Shown in pieces: positions 18,762-26,808 of a stretch of DNA of 64,000 nucleotides; positions within the stretch are counted from its first letter, which is position 1; each line of letters begins with the position of its first letter. This DNA is from Microbacterium sp. 5K110. GTDB lineage: Bacteria > Actinomycetota > Actinomycetes > Actinomycetales > Microbacteriaceae. The notes beneath the pieces were generated by a model. It made no database searches, was not told where the DNA came from, and saw only the letters and a program-made list of their open reading frames with translations. Position numbers and translations under genes: made by a program. The stretch is taken from contig NZ_VBUM01000003.1 of the NCBI RefSeq assembly GCF_005774735.1, forward strand, positions 53,777-117,776. The letters run 5' to 3'.

Positions 18762-19345
18762 TCGGCGCGATGTACGCCAACCTCCAGCGGCCTCCGCGCA
18801 CCCCCGTCGAGTGGACCGCGGATGTCGTGCGCGCCGTCGCGATTCTCATCGTCCTCGTGTCGTCGTTCGCACTGCCGGCGACCGACACCGCGGTGCTCTC
18901 CATGGCACTCCCGGCCGTCATGCTCTCGCGCATGCTGGGGCTGCGCTCCGGCCTGGACCTCGTGACGTGCGTCACGGTGTTCGTCGCGGCGGGGAGCAAC
19001 GTCCTCGACCTGTACCGGGCGTGGACGGGATGGGACCTCGTCGTGCATGCCGCGTGCACGGGCGTGCTCGCCGCCGTCGCCCTGATCGTCCTCAAGGACT
19101 CCGGCGTCATCGCGCCGACCGGTCGTCGCCGGACCCCGATCGTCGTCGCGACGATCGCGGGGCTCGCCCTCAGCGCCGTGTGGGAGATGGTGGAGTGGTT
19201 CGGCTACCGCTTCATCACGGACAGCATCTTCGTCACGTACGACGACACGATCGGCGATATGGCCGCGGGCGGTATCGGCGCCCTCATCGTCGGCATCCTG
19301 GCATCCCGGATCCGGCTGACCCGGAGCGACCGCGCGGCGCTGTGA
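18758..19345 (+). CDS. DUF2238 (YjdF-like) integral membrane protein
   Basis: Encodes 195 residues with about five hydrophobic spans. The conserved end WEMVEWFGYRF, followed by DDTIGDMAAGGIGALIVG, is the pattern I associate with the YjdF/DUF2238 membrane family. The function is unknown. The ATG overlaps the phosphatase-like stop (ATGA), making it the third gene of a tightly coupled operon with GT2 and EEP proteins. That grouping suggests a membrane-linked glycan or lipid modification, which is inference from context only. It converges on the catalase gene with 24 bp between stops. Confidence 0.75.
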   Translation: MIGAMYANLQRPPRTPVEWTADVVRAVAILIVLVSSFALPATDTAVLSMALPAVMLSRMLGLRSGLDLVTCVTVFVAAGSNVLDLYRAWTGWDLVVHAACTGVLAAVALIVLKDSGVIAPTGRRRTPIVVATIAGLALSAVWEMVEWFGYRFITDSIFVTYDDTIGDMAAGGIGALIVGILASRIRLTRSDRAAL

Positions 19346-19369
19346 CCGCGCGACCGCCCCGGGAACGCG

Positions 19370-20899
19370 TCAGATGCGTCCGGCGACGTCGCGACCCACG
19401 AGGTCGCCGTCGGGGTTCGGCTCGCTGAGCTGCTCGCCCGCGTCGGTCGACTCCTCGAGCGGCGGCAGCGCCGCCTCGATGCGGGAGCCGACCTCGGCAT
19501 CCACGTTCTTCCAGTACTGGACGGCCCGGTCGCGCACCTCGGCGCGAGTGACTCCCCCGACGTGGCCGGCGACCGTCTCGACGAGACGGTCGCGCTCCTC
19601 GGCCGACATCACGTCGCGCACGAGCGTCCCGGGCTGACCGAAGTCGTCGTCCTCGGGGTGCAGGGTCGCCGCCGAGCGGACGAGTTCGCCGTCGCTCTGC
19701 CAGCCGCCATCGCCCGTGCGCCGCGGGTCGGCCGCGGGGCCGCCGGCCGAGTTCGGCGCGTAGACGGGCACCTCGGGCGGGTTGTACTCGTACCGCATCG
19801 CGCCCTCCTTGGAATAGGAGTGCACCTCGGTGTGCGGACGGTTCACCGGCAGCTGCTGGTAGTTCGTCCCCACGCGGTAGCGGTGCGCGTCGGCGTAGCT
19901 GAAGATGCGGGCCTGCAGCATCTTGTCGGGGCTGCCATCGATGCCGGGCACGAAGTTCGACGGTTCGAACGCCGCCTGCTCGATCTCGGCGAAGTAGTTG
20001 CCCGGGTTGCGGTTGAGCTCCATCGTGCCGACCTCGATCTCGGGGTAGTCGCTGTGCGGCCACACCTTCGTCAGGTCGAACGGGTTGAAGCGGTAGGTCT
20101 TGGCATCCTCGTACGGCATGATCTGCACCTTGAGCGTCCACGTGGGGAACTCGCTCCGCTCGATCGCGGCGTACAGGTCGCGGATGTGGAAGTCCGCGTC
20201 CTGACCGGCGATGAGGTCGGCCTCGTCCTGCGTGAGCGTCTTGTGCCCCTGGTCGGTGTGGAAGTGGTACTTGACCCAGAAGCGCTCGCCGTCAGCGTTG
20301 ATCCATTGGTACGTGTGCGAGCCGTACCCGTTCATGTGGCGCCACGAGGCCGGGATGCCACGGTCGCCCATGAGCCACGTCACCTGGTGCGCGCTCTCGG
20401 GTGAGAGGGTCCAGAAGTCCCACTGCATCGTGTTGTCGCGCAGGTGGCTGCCGGGGAGGCGCTTCTGCGAGCGGATGAAGTCGGGGAACTTGATGCCGTC
20501 CTTCACGAAGAAGACGGGGGTGTTGTTGCCGACGAGGTCGTAATTGCCCTCAGTCGTGTAGAACTTCAGCGAGAATCCGCGGGGGTCGCGCCACGTGTCG
20601 GGGCTGCCCTGCTCGCCGGCGACCGACGAGAAACGCGCGAGCATCTCGGTCTCGACGCCCGGCTGGAACAGGGCCGCCCGTGTGTAGGCCGACACGTCGC
20701 CGGTCGTGCGGAAGGTGCCGAACGCCCCGCCGCCCTTGGCGTGCACGACGCGCTCGGGCACGCGCTCGCGGTTGAACTGCGCGAGCTTCTCGATGAGGTA
20801 GTGGTCGGTCAGAGCGATGGAGCCGTCGGCTCCGACGCTCTGCGAGTGCTCGTCGCTGCCGACGGGCGCTCCGTTGTTCGCGGTGGTGGGGGTGGTCAT
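19370..20899 (-). CDS. katA: Catalase (monofunctional, haem)
   Basis: Encodes 509 residues, a small-subunit clade catalase. The active-site His is in [12 protein letters not shown], the distal Asn region is [13 protein letters not shown], and the proximal haem ligand Tyr is in [14 protein letters not shown]. It decomposes hydrogen peroxide in the cytoplasm. The ATG at 20899 has GAGGAG upstream. No OxyR or FurA-type regulator is adjacent. The C-terminal tail from about 480 is acidic and not conserved. Confidence 0.97.
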   Translation of the reverse strand: MTTPTTANNGAPVGSDEHSQSVGADGSIALTDHYLIEKLAQFNRERVPERVVHAKGGGAFGTFRTTGDVSAYTRAALFQPGVETEMLARFSSVAGEQGSPDTWRDPRGFSLKFYTTEGNYDLVGNNTPVFFVKDGIKFPDFIRSQKRLPGSHLRDNTMQWDFWTLSPESAHQVTWLMGDRGIPASWRHMNGYGSHTYQWINADGERFWVKYHFHTDQGHKTLTQDEADLIAGQDADFHIRDLYAAIERSEFPTWTLKVQIMPYEDAKTYRFNPFDLTKVWPHSDYPEIEVGTMELNRNPGNYFAEIEQAAFEPSNFVPGIDGSPDKMLQARIFSYADAHRYRVGTNYQQLPVNRPHTEVHSYSKEGAMRYEYNPPEVPVYAPNSAGGPAADPRRTGDGGWQSDGELVRSAATLHPEDDDFGQPGTLVRDVMSAEERDRLVETVAGHVGGVTRAEVRDRAVQYWKNVDAEVGSRIEAALPPLEESTDAGEQLSEPNPDGDLVGRDVAGRI

Positions 20900-20996
20900 G
20901 GCGCTCCTCACGTCGGGGGTCGGGGGTCGTTCCCGACGCTACGCAGGTGGGCGCAGGCAGGCGACCTGTTGCGCTTCGTGACCCGACCGCCTACCG

Positions 20997-22442
20997 TCAC
21001 GAGCCGGCCCGCGCCTCCCGTCGCCGACGCATCTGCGCAAGAGGCAGAGACAGCCGGTGGTTGCCGGCGAGGGCGTCTTCGTGGCGTTCGAGGAACGCCC
21101 AGTACGCCTCGGTGAACACCGAGTCCTTGGCATCCTGAGCCGTCGGCCACCACGAGCCCATCTTCTGCAGGTACGCGCCGCCCGAGACATAGGGCTTGGT
21201 CGCGACGAACCCGCCGTCGGCGAACTGGCTCATGCCCATCACGTTGGGGACCATGACCCAGTCGTACGCATCGACGAACAGGGCGAGGAACCAGCGGTTC
21301 ACTTCGCGCGGCGCGTACCCCTGCAGCAGGAACCAGTTGCCGAGCACCATGAGGCGCTCGATGTGGTGCGCGTAGCCCCACCGATGGACGCGTTCGAGAA
21401 CGGTGCGGACCGGGATCGGCAGGTCATCCGGGATGCCCTCCCCCGAGTACCAATAGTCCTCCACGCGCTTCTCGAGGTGCAGCGCGTTCACGTGCTCGAG
21501 CTTCGGGTGCGCCCGGTACATGCCGCGCATGTACTCCCGCCAGCCGATCACCTGCCGCACGAACCCCTCGACGGATGCGAGCGGTGCATCCGTGCGAGTG
21601 ACGGCCGCGATGACCTCGTCGACGGTGAGCAGACCGATGTTGAGCATCGGCGAGATCACCGCGTGGAAGAGGAACGGCTCGTCGGACTTCATCGCGTCCT
21701 CGTACCGCCCGAAGTCGCCGAGGCGCTCGGCGACGAAGACGTCGAGCCATGCGCGTGCGTCCGCGGGCGTGACCGGCAGCCAGAAATCGGCGGCCTTCCC
21801 CGGGTGGTCGGGGAAGCGCTCGTCGACCTCGGCGATCACGGCCTCGGTGATCTCGTCCCGCTCCGGGCGCGGAAGCGCGGGGACGTCGAGTCCCTTCTTG
21901 GGCAGCGGCTTGCGATTGTCGGCGTCGAAGTTCCAGCGCCTCCCCGCAGGCTTTCCGCCGTCCATCAGGATGCCGGTGCGCCGACGCTGCCAGTGGTAAA
22001 AGTCCTCCATGAGCGGCGTGGGATGCTCCGCGAACCACTCGTCGAGATCGTCCTCGGGGGTGAGGAACAGAGCGTCGGAGAGGATGTCGGTCTCGACCCC
22101 GAGCTCCGCGCACAGACGCGCGATGCGGTCGTCGACGGGGCGGTTCGCATCGCTCATCCACGTCAGCTCGTCGACCCCGTGCGCGGTGAGCAGTCCGGTC
22201 AGGGCGTCCGCGAACGTGAGGTCGTCACCCAGCGCGACGCGTCGCACGGTGCGCCCGTCCGCCTCGAGCCGCGCCGCCGTGTGCCGCATGGCCGACACCA
22301 GCAGGACGATCTTGTGCCGGTGGTACGGCAGCTTCGCGAACCGCGGACCGGACTCGATGAAGAAGAACTCCTCGACGTCCGCGTCCGAGAACGCGGGGTG
22401 CGCGGCGAACTGCTGCGTCGCGAGGATGAGCGCGGCCTTCAT
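20997..22442 (-). CDS. Cryptochrome/photolyase family protein lacking Fe-S cysteines
   Basis: Encodes 481 residues, full length for the iron-sulfur bacterial cryptochrome/photolyase (FeS-BCP, PhrB) group. Recognisable blocks are the N-terminal antenna domain ending with SDANRPVDDRIARL, FYHWQRRRTGILMDGGKPAGG-type linker sequence, FVRQVIGWREYMRGMY, WGYAHHIERLMVLGNWFLLQG and VMGMSQFADGG. In canonical members the segment after the last block carries the 4Fe-4S cysteines; here it reads KMGSWWPTAQDAKDSVFTEAYW, shortened at neither side but with no Cys. The whole protein has a single Cys (in RIARLCAELG). It may repair UV photoproducts or act as a photoreceptor without the cluster. The ATG at 22442 overlaps the DUF2256 stop. 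Confidence 0.85.
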   Translation of the reverse strand: MKAALILATQQFAAHPAFSDADVEEFFFIESGPRFAKLPYHRHKIVLLVSAMRHTAARLEADGRTVRRVALGDDLTFADALTGLLTAHGVDELTWMSDANRPVDDRIARLCAELGVETDILSDALFLTPEDDLDEWFAEHPTPLMEDFYHWQRRRTGILMDGGKPAGRRWNFDADNRKPLPKKGLDVPALPRPERDEITEAVIAEVDERFPDHPGKAADFWLPVTPADARAWLDVFVAERLGDFGRYEDAMKSDEPFLFHAVISPMLNIGLLTVDEVIAAVTRTDAPLASVEGFVRQVIGWREYMRGMYRAHPKLEHVNALHLEKRVEDYWYSGEGIPDDLPIPVRTVLERVHRWGYAHHIERLMVLGNWFLLQGYAPREVNRWFLALFVDAYDWVMVPNVMGMSQFADGGFVATKPYVSGGAYLQKMGSWWPTAQDAKDSVFTEAYWAFLERHEDALAGNHRLSLPLAQMRRRREARAGS

Positions 22443-22594
22443 GCGCCCCGCCGCTCTGCGGCCGCTTTCGCTCGGCATCCGCGCGAGCAGTAGAGGACTT
22501 CGTCCCACTGATCGCGCCCGCTCCAGCGCTTGCGATCCGAGAAGGGTCTGCCGCAGAAGGCGCAGGGCTTCGTGCGCAACGGGGGTCGTGCCAT
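22439..22594 (-). CDS. DUF2256 zinc-ribbon-like small protein
   Basis: Encodes 51 residues, beginning MARPPLRTKPCAFCGRPF. Four cysteines form CxxC (residues 11 and 14) and CxxxC (36 and 40), a likely zinc site. The core FSDRKRWSGRDQWDEVLYCS matches the DUF2256 pattern. The gene is too short to be found by usual length cut-offs. Its TGA overlaps the ATG of the photolyase relative (ATGA), so the two are translationally coupled. DUF2256 proteins are, to my knowledge, often encoded beside FeS-type photolyases, but their role is unknown. The start was chosen as the ATG at 22594 because it directly precedes the conserved part; an ATG slightly upstream is in another frame. Confidence 0.8.
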   Translation of the reverse strand: MARPPLRTKPCAFCGRPFSDRKRWSGRDQWDEVLYCSRGCRAKAAAERRGA

Positions 22595-22707
22595 GCCGTC
22601 ATGCTGTCAGCGCACGCCCCGGAGGATCGGGGGCTTGCGGACAGCACACCGAGCGCTCTCACGCAAGGGTCGTGCGCGGAGCGGGCAACGCTGATCGAGT
22701 GGATGCC

Positions 22708-22839
22708 ATGACTTCTACACCCGACAGCACCCCCGACACCGCCGATCAGCCCGACGAGCTGGAGACGGCCGACGCGCCCCAGATCCCCGACGGCACCGAC
22801 GACGACGGCGCTCCCGTGGACAACCCCTCCGGCGGCTGA
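22708..22839 (+). CDS. Small acidic protein, 43 aa
   Basis: Starts [20 protein letters not shown] and ends in APVDNPSGG. It is rich in Asp, Glu, Pro and Thr, has no hydrophobic core and is probably disordered. Small acidic proteins of this look are common in Microbacteriaceae, with unknown function. The ribosome-binding site is weak (GAGTGG). It stands alone between the DUF2256 gene (divergent) and the PPOX gene (convergent). Real coding is likely because GC-ending codons dominate and the frame ends cleanly before the convergent gene. Confidence 0.5.
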   Translation: MTSTPDSTPDTADQPDELETADAPQIPDGTDDDGAPVDNPSGG

Positions 22840-22854
22840 TCCCGGGCGCTTCGC

Positions 22855-23343
22855 TCAGCCGGGCAGGTCGAACTTCTCGTTCTCGGCGCGGGGTCGTTCA
22901 CCGGTGACCTTGGATGTCACCAGAGCGATCGCCGTCGCGACGCGACCGCCGGCGCTCCCCCAGTACTCTCCGCTCAACGCCGACACCTTCAGCAGGGCGA
23001 TGTCGGGCGATTCGGGGCCGTCGGGGAACCATGCCTCCACGCTCGTCGACCACAGTTCCTTCAACATCGCCGTGTCGTCGATCACCTCCGCCTCGCCCGC
23101 GAGTGAGAGCCACAGCCCGTCGGAGCTGAACGACAGACCCACCTTCGGATCGCGTCGCACGTGCTCGACGGCCGAGGCGTGCGTGCCCACGATGAACCAC
23201 AGATCCCCGTCGGACTCGCGTTCCTGGACCGTGAGCGGGTGGGCGTGCAAGTCGCCTTCCTCGGCCCGAGTGGTGAGCATGGCGAAGCGGAACTTCTTCA
23301 GGATCTCGTTGAGCTTCTCGAGCTCGGCGACGGTGTCGGACAT
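22855..23343 (-). CDS. Pyridoxamine 5'-phosphate oxidase family, general stress type
   Basis: Encodes 162 residues with a split-barrel flavin-binding fold: [49 protein letters not shown], then [19 protein letters not shown]. This layout matches the general stress protein 26 branch, which binds FMN or related cofactors; no PNPOx activity should be assumed. The ATG at 23343 has GAGGAGG upstream with ideal spacing. The long intergenic region before it also holds the cold-shock gene leader in the opposite direction. Confidence 0.85.
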   Translation of the reverse strand: MSDTVAELEKLNEILKKFRFAMLTTRAEEGDLHAHPLTVQERESDGDLWFIVGTHASAVEHVRRDPKVGLSFSSDGLWLSLAGEAEVIDDTAMLKELWSTSVEAWFPDGPESPDIALLKVSALSGEYWGSAGGRVATAIALVTSKVTGERPRAENEKFDLPG

Positions 23344-23704
23344 GGGGTCCTCCTCTTTCCGGTGGGGCGCCCAGCCCACCCCTTCGACAGATCGCCCGCC
23401 AGCGGTTGACGTCGCGACGGACATCTGCTCGCGACGGGATGTCGAAAAGAACGATGTGCCGAGAGAACCATCCGTGCTACCGTGGAGTATTCGTTCTGGG
23501 ACTTGCTTCATCGACGTCCGCCTCATCGCTGAGATGCCGGGCGCACGGCACCGAGCCGTGATCGATGCAATTCCCCCCTCATCTCCGCGCGCGTCGCGCC
23601 GATGCGGCTCCTCCGCCGCCCGCTTCGCGCTGAAAGCTTCTGTGTCTGTTCTGCTTCCCCCGCCACTGTCGTGGCGCCAGGCCGATCTCGACGTCTTCGT
23701 CGCG
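23344..23704. other. Divergent intergenic region, PPOX and cold-shock genes
   Basis: About 360 bp without a supported gene. It should hold the promoter of the PPOX gene on minus and the start of a long leader for the cold-shock gene on plus. Cold-shock mRNAs usually have long structured 5' regions, but I could not define a thermosensor fold. From about 23680 the sequence takes on coding-like codon structure (see the entry at 23705). Confidence 0.4.
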
Positions 23705-23941
23705 ATGGCCGATTCCTCCTACGCCGGATTCGTCGGCGCCATCCCCGAGGGCTTCGAGGCCCAGGGTGCGCGCGGCGAAGATCTCGGCATACATGACTCC
23801 GTCGACGCGGCCCAGTCCGCCGTCGACGCCCACCGCGTACGCACCGCCCTCCCGGCGTCGCGTGCTCCCCGTCCGATCCGCACGCGTCGGATCGGCGCCC
23901 ACGGCCGCACCAGCGGCCCGAAAAGAAAAAGGAAGAACACG
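23705..23941 (+). other. Coding-like open stretch in frame with cspA
   Basis: 79 codons from an ATG at 23705 run without a stop directly into the cspA ATG in the same frame. About 80% of these codons end in G or C. The translation looks protein-like at first ([19 protein letters not shown], later [11 protein letters not shown]) and then becomes Arg/Pro-rich and basic (GPKRKRKNT). No ribosome-binding site precedes the ATG. It may be a translated leader, an N-terminal extension of a minor CspA form, or the remains of a gene. The canonical cspA start downstream has a strong ribosome-binding site and is not in doubt. Confidence 0.35.
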
Positions 23942-24145
23942 ATGGCCACTGGCACCGTGAAATGGTTCAACTCCGAGAAGGGCTACGGGTTCATCGCACC
24001 CGACGACGGCTCGGCCGACCTGTTCGCGCACTTCAGCGCGATCCAGGGCAATGGCTTCAAGGAGCTGCAGGAAGCACAGAAGGTCGAATTCGACGCCGAG
24101 CAGGGCCCCAAGGGCATGCAGGCGGCGAACATTCGTCCCCTCTGA
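23942..24145 (+). CDS. cspA: Cold-shock domain protein
   Basis: Encodes 67 residues, one OB-fold cold-shock domain. RNP1 (KGYGFIAPD) and RNP2 (LFAHFSAIQ) are present, as is the start [18 protein letters not shown]. It binds single-stranded RNA or DNA and acts as an RNA chaperone. The ATG at 23942 follows AAGGAAG at a good distance. It is a single gene ended by the hairpin at 24164-24198. In-frame open sequence extends upstream (see 23705-23941). Confidence 0.96.
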   Translation: MATGTVKWFNSEKGYGFIAPDDGSADLFAHFSAIQGNGFKELQEAQKVEFDAEQGPKGMQAANIRPL

Positions 24146-24163
24146 GCTCACGCTCCTCAACGG

Positions 24164-24198
24164 AGGCCGGGAGTGTCGCTACGGCGACGCCCCGGCCT
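24164..24198 (+). terminator. cspA terminator
   Basis: Stem AGGCCGGG with CCCGGCCT, extended after one bulged A by GTGTCGC with GCGACGC (one wobble pair), around a short loop. It begins 18 nt after the cspA stop. Confidence 0.75.
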
Positions 24199-24384
24199 TC
24201 GTCGTTCGCGCAATGCGGTATCCGCCGAACGATGGAGCAATGTCCGAGAGGTGTCGACTTCCGGTGAGTATGCCGTGCATGGGGTCGTATACCGACGGCC
24301 TCATGGACACCCCCGTAGTGTGAGCCTCAGCCCGGGCATCTGCTCCGGCTCCCGACTACGGTCATCACTTCGAGGAGCATCTTC
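24199..24384. promoter_or_regulatory. Desaturase upstream region with unusual start context
   Basis: The last in-frame stop before the desaturase frame is TAG at 24316. Between it and the first internal ATG (24754) there is no ATG or GTG in frame. A GAGGAG ribosome-binding site at 24372-24377 is followed after 7 nt by ATC at 24385. A promoter should lie before about 24340, but I could not identify it. Confidence 0.5.
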
Positions 24385-25491
24385 ATCGCCTCCACCATCG
24401 TCGAGTCCCGTCTCGGCCCCGTTCGTCAGACGTACGCCGGCACCACCGAATTCCCCCCGATCGCGAAGGCCTACACAGAGCTGTCCCAGGTCGTTCGCGA
24501 GAGCGGACTCCTCGTCCGCACCCGTGTCTTCTACGCCCTCGTCGGCACCGCCATCGTCCTCGGCTTCGGCGGCGCGATCACCGGATTCGTCCTCCTCGGC
24601 GACAGCTGGTTCCAGCTCCTGATCGCCGCCGCGTTCGGCATCCTGTTCACCCAGGTCGCCTTCCTCGCCCACGAGGCCAATCACCGGCAGATCTTCGCCT
24701 CCGGCCGGGCCAACGACCGACTGGCGCTCTGGATCGGCAACGGCGTCGTCGGCATGAGCCAATCCTGGTGGGCGACGAAGCACACTCGTCACCACGCCAA
24801 CCCGAACCGCGTCGGTAAAGACCCCGACATCGAGATCGACACGATCTCCTTCCTCGACGAGGATGCCGCCACCGCGCGGGGCCTGCGTCGCTGGATCACG
24901 CTGCGCCAGGGCTGGTTGTTCTTCCCGCTGCTGACGCTGGAGGGGCTCAACCTCCACGCCCTCGCGATCCGCCACCTCCTCTCGCGCGGCGAGGTCAAGG
25001 GCCGCTGGACCGAGCTCGCCCTGATCGCCCTGCGCTTCGCCGTCTTCGTCGCTCCCGTGTTCGTGTTCCTCCCGATCGGGATGGCCTTCGCGTTCCTGGG
25101 CGTGCAGCTGGCGGTGTTCGGCGTGTACATGGGTGCCTCCTTCGCCCCGAACCACAAGGGCATGGCCGTCATCGCGCCGGGCGCCAAGCTCGACTTCTTC
25201 AGCAAGCAGGTCCGTACCTCCCGCAACATCTCGGGCGGCTGGTGGGCCACCTGGCTCATGGGCGGCCTGAACTACCAGATCGAGCACCACCTGTTCCCGA
25301 ACATGCCGCGCCCGCACCTGAGCCGTGCCCGCGAGATCGTCCGCGAGCACTGTGCGACCCTCAACGTGCCCTACGTCGAGACCACGCTGCTGCAGTCCTA
25401 CGGCATCGTCATCGCCTACCTGAACCGTGTGGGCCTCGCCGCCCGCGACCCGTTCGAGTGCCCGATGACCTCCGCGGCCCGGCGTGTCTGA
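24385..25491 (+). CDS. Membrane fatty acid desaturase (ATC start)
   Basis: Encodes 368 residues if read from 24385. Three histidine boxes bind the di-iron centre: HEANH at 96-100, HTRHH at 133-137 and QIEHH at 298-302. Four hydrophobic spans flank them. It would introduce a double bond into membrane acyl chains, for fluidity control. The reading frame has no ATG or GTG before residue 124, inside the second box region, so starting there would destroy the enzyme. GAGGAG lies 7 nt before an ATC whose following residues (ASTIVESRLGPVRQTYAG) look like a normal desaturase N-terminus. The start is therefore inferred to be ATC, with a sequencing error as the alternative. Placement just after the cold-shock gene fits cold adaptation. 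Confidence 0.88.
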   Translation: MASTIVESRLGPVRQTYAGTTEFPPIAKAYTELSQVVRESGLLVRTRVFYALVGTAIVLGFGGAITGFVLLGDSWFQLLIAAAFGILFTQVAFLAHEANHRQIFASGRANDRLALWIGNGVVGMSQSWWATKHTRHHANPNRVGKDPDIEIDTISFLDEDAATARGLRRWITLRQGWLFFPLLTLEGLNLHALAIRHLLSRGEVKGRWTELALIALRFAVFVAPVFVFLPIGMAFAFLGVQLAVFGVYMGASFAPNHKGMAVIAPGAKLDFFSKQVRTSRNISGGWWATWLMGGLNYQIEHHLFPNMPRPHLSRAREIVREHCATLNVPYVETTLLQSYGIVIAYLNRVGLAARDPFECPMTSAARRV

Positions 25492-25505
25492 CACCCGCTT
25501 CGCCT

Positions 25506-25543
25506 GACGACGCCGCCTCCGGATCCCGGGGGGCGGCGTCGTC
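25506..25543. terminator. Bidirectional terminator, desaturase and carboxypeptidase
   Basis: A 12-bp inverted repeat, GACGACGCCGCC and GGCGGCGTCGTC, with a 14-nt loop. It lies between the converging stops at 25491 and 25559. Confidence 0.75.
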
Positions 25544-25558
25544 GTTCGAGCGGCCGGA

Positions 25559-26164
25559 TCAGCCGCGGGCGTCCGGGTGCGGAATGGGGCACTCTCCCCC
25601 TGCCTCCGTCGCCTTCTCGAAATGCCAGCGCTCGTTGGCGTACGTCTGACACAGTCCCCATTCCCGCCCGCGGTCGCCGAGCCACAGCTGCGCATCGAGC
25701 GATCCGATGTCGACCGCGTGCCCGGTGACGTGGCTGGAGTCCTCGGGAGACGCAACATACTCGCGCGCCAGCTCCTCGCTTCCGTAGGTGCGGATCGCGT
25801 CGCCGAGGAGCCAGCGCTGGTAGTCGACGCTGCGCCACCCGCTCGTGACGTCGAAGACGATGCCGTCGACCTCCGCGGCCTCTTGCGCCGCGCGCAGGGC
25901 GTCGCGCAGGACAGGGTCGAGGCCCGTCATCGCGGGGTGCGTATCGTCGTCGACCCCGAGCGGCGTATCCGCGTCGATCATGCCGTCGGCCTCGGTCGGC
26001 GAGAAGGCCACGCCCGCCACGACGCGCTCGGTGAACGACGACGCCGTCGCGGATGCCAGAAGCGTGATGACGGCGAGGAGGATCAGGATCAGGCCGCCGG
26101 CGACCGCCGCGAAGACGAGACGGTGACGGTCGGCGCGCATGGGAACGGGCGACGGGGAGGGCAT
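25559..26164 (-). CDS. M15 family D,D-carboxypeptidase, membrane-anchored
   Basis: Encodes 201 residues. An N-terminal hydrophobic span (about 17-42) acts as signal anchor. The M15B (VanY/LAS) zinc-peptidase motifs follow: TSGWRSVDYQRWLL, SSHVTGHAVDIGS (zinc His and Asp) and ERWHFEK (third zinc ligand region). It would trim terminal D-alanine from peptidoglycan stem peptides outside the membrane. ATG at 26164 was chosen; an internal ATG at 26140 would also leave the anchor intact. No vancomycin-resistance genes are adjacent, so this is housekeeping wall metabolism. Confidence 0.85.
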   Translation of the reverse strand: MPSPSPVPMRADRHRLVFAAVAGGLILILLAVITLLASATASSFTERVVAGVAFSPTEADGMIDADTPLGVDDDTHPAMTGLDPVLRDALRAAQEAAEVDGIVFDVTSGWRSVDYQRWLLGDAIRTYGSEELAREYVASPEDSSHVTGHAVDIGSLDAQLWLGDRGREWGLCQTYANERWHFEKATEAGGECPIPHPDARG

Positions 26165-26244
26165 GGTCCCAGTCGACCGGGCGGGCCGTTGCCCGGGCGT
26201 ATGCCGTCCGAGATATGCCGACGATACGGGCGGCCGCGCGACGG

Positions 26245-26757
26245 TCAGTCGCCCGGATCGCGCGACACCGCGTGCAGGCGCACGTCGTGGACACCGCCGT
26301 CGGCGAGTGTGGCGGTCATGAGCGTGCACGACGGTTGACGTCGACGGTCGGTCGGTGAACCGGGGTTCAGCAGCCGCAGACCGCCCGGCGTGACCGTGTC
26401 CCACGGGATGTGGCTGTGACCGAACACGAGCAGGTCGGTGTCGGAGAACGCGGCATCCATCCGCGCCTCGCGCCCCGCGGCCGCGCCCGTCTCGTGCACG
26501 ACCGCCACCCGCACTTCCTCGATCTCGGCCCGCGCCACTTCGGGCAGCCGGGAGCGGAGGTCGTCGCCGTCGTTGTTCCCCCACACACCGAGAACAGGCC
26601 CGTGGGCACTCAGCTCGTCGAGCACGCCCGCCTCGACCCAGTCTCCCGCGTGCACGATGAGGTCGACCTCGGATGCCGCGCGGCGCACCGCCGCGGGGAG
26701 CGCCCGCGCGCGTTTCGGGACGTGGGTGTCGGCCACGAGGAGCAGTCGGGTCGCCAT
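26245..26757 (-). CDS. Metallophosphoesterase, YfcE/MJ0936 type
   Basis: Encodes 170 residues. Metal-binding motifs are in order: LLVADTHVP (DxH), IVHAGDWV (GD), VWGNNDGDD (GNND, the family's GN[HD]D) and FGHSHIPW (GHxH). It is a small cytoplasmic phosphodiesterase of unknown substrate. The ATG at 26757 has a TAGCGT hexamer 6 nt upstream on minus and no ribosome-binding site, so the transcript is probably leaderless. It is divergent from the response regulator gene across about 50 bp. Confidence 0.85.
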   Translation of the reverse strand: MATRLLLVADTHVPKRARALPAAVRRAASEVDLIVHAGDWVEAGVLDELSAHGPVLGVWGNNDGDDLRSRLPEVARAEIEEVRVAVVHETGAAAGREARMDAAFSDTDLLVFGHSHIPWDTVTPGGLRLLNPGSPTDRRRQPSCTLMTATLADGGVHDVRLHAVSRDPGD

Positions 26758-26808
26758 GACCCCACGCTACTTACACTCGCGATACACGTGCCCGCCTACG
26801 ATGACGAC
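26758..26808. promoter_or_regulatory. Divergent promoter pair, both apparently leaderless
   Basis: On minus, TAGCGT (complement of 26764-26769) ends 6 nt before the metallophosphoesterase ATG. On plus, TACGAT at 26797-26802 ends 6 nt before the response regulator ATG. Both match the actinobacterial -10 pattern TAnnnT with transcription starting at the A of ATG. Confidence 0.5.
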
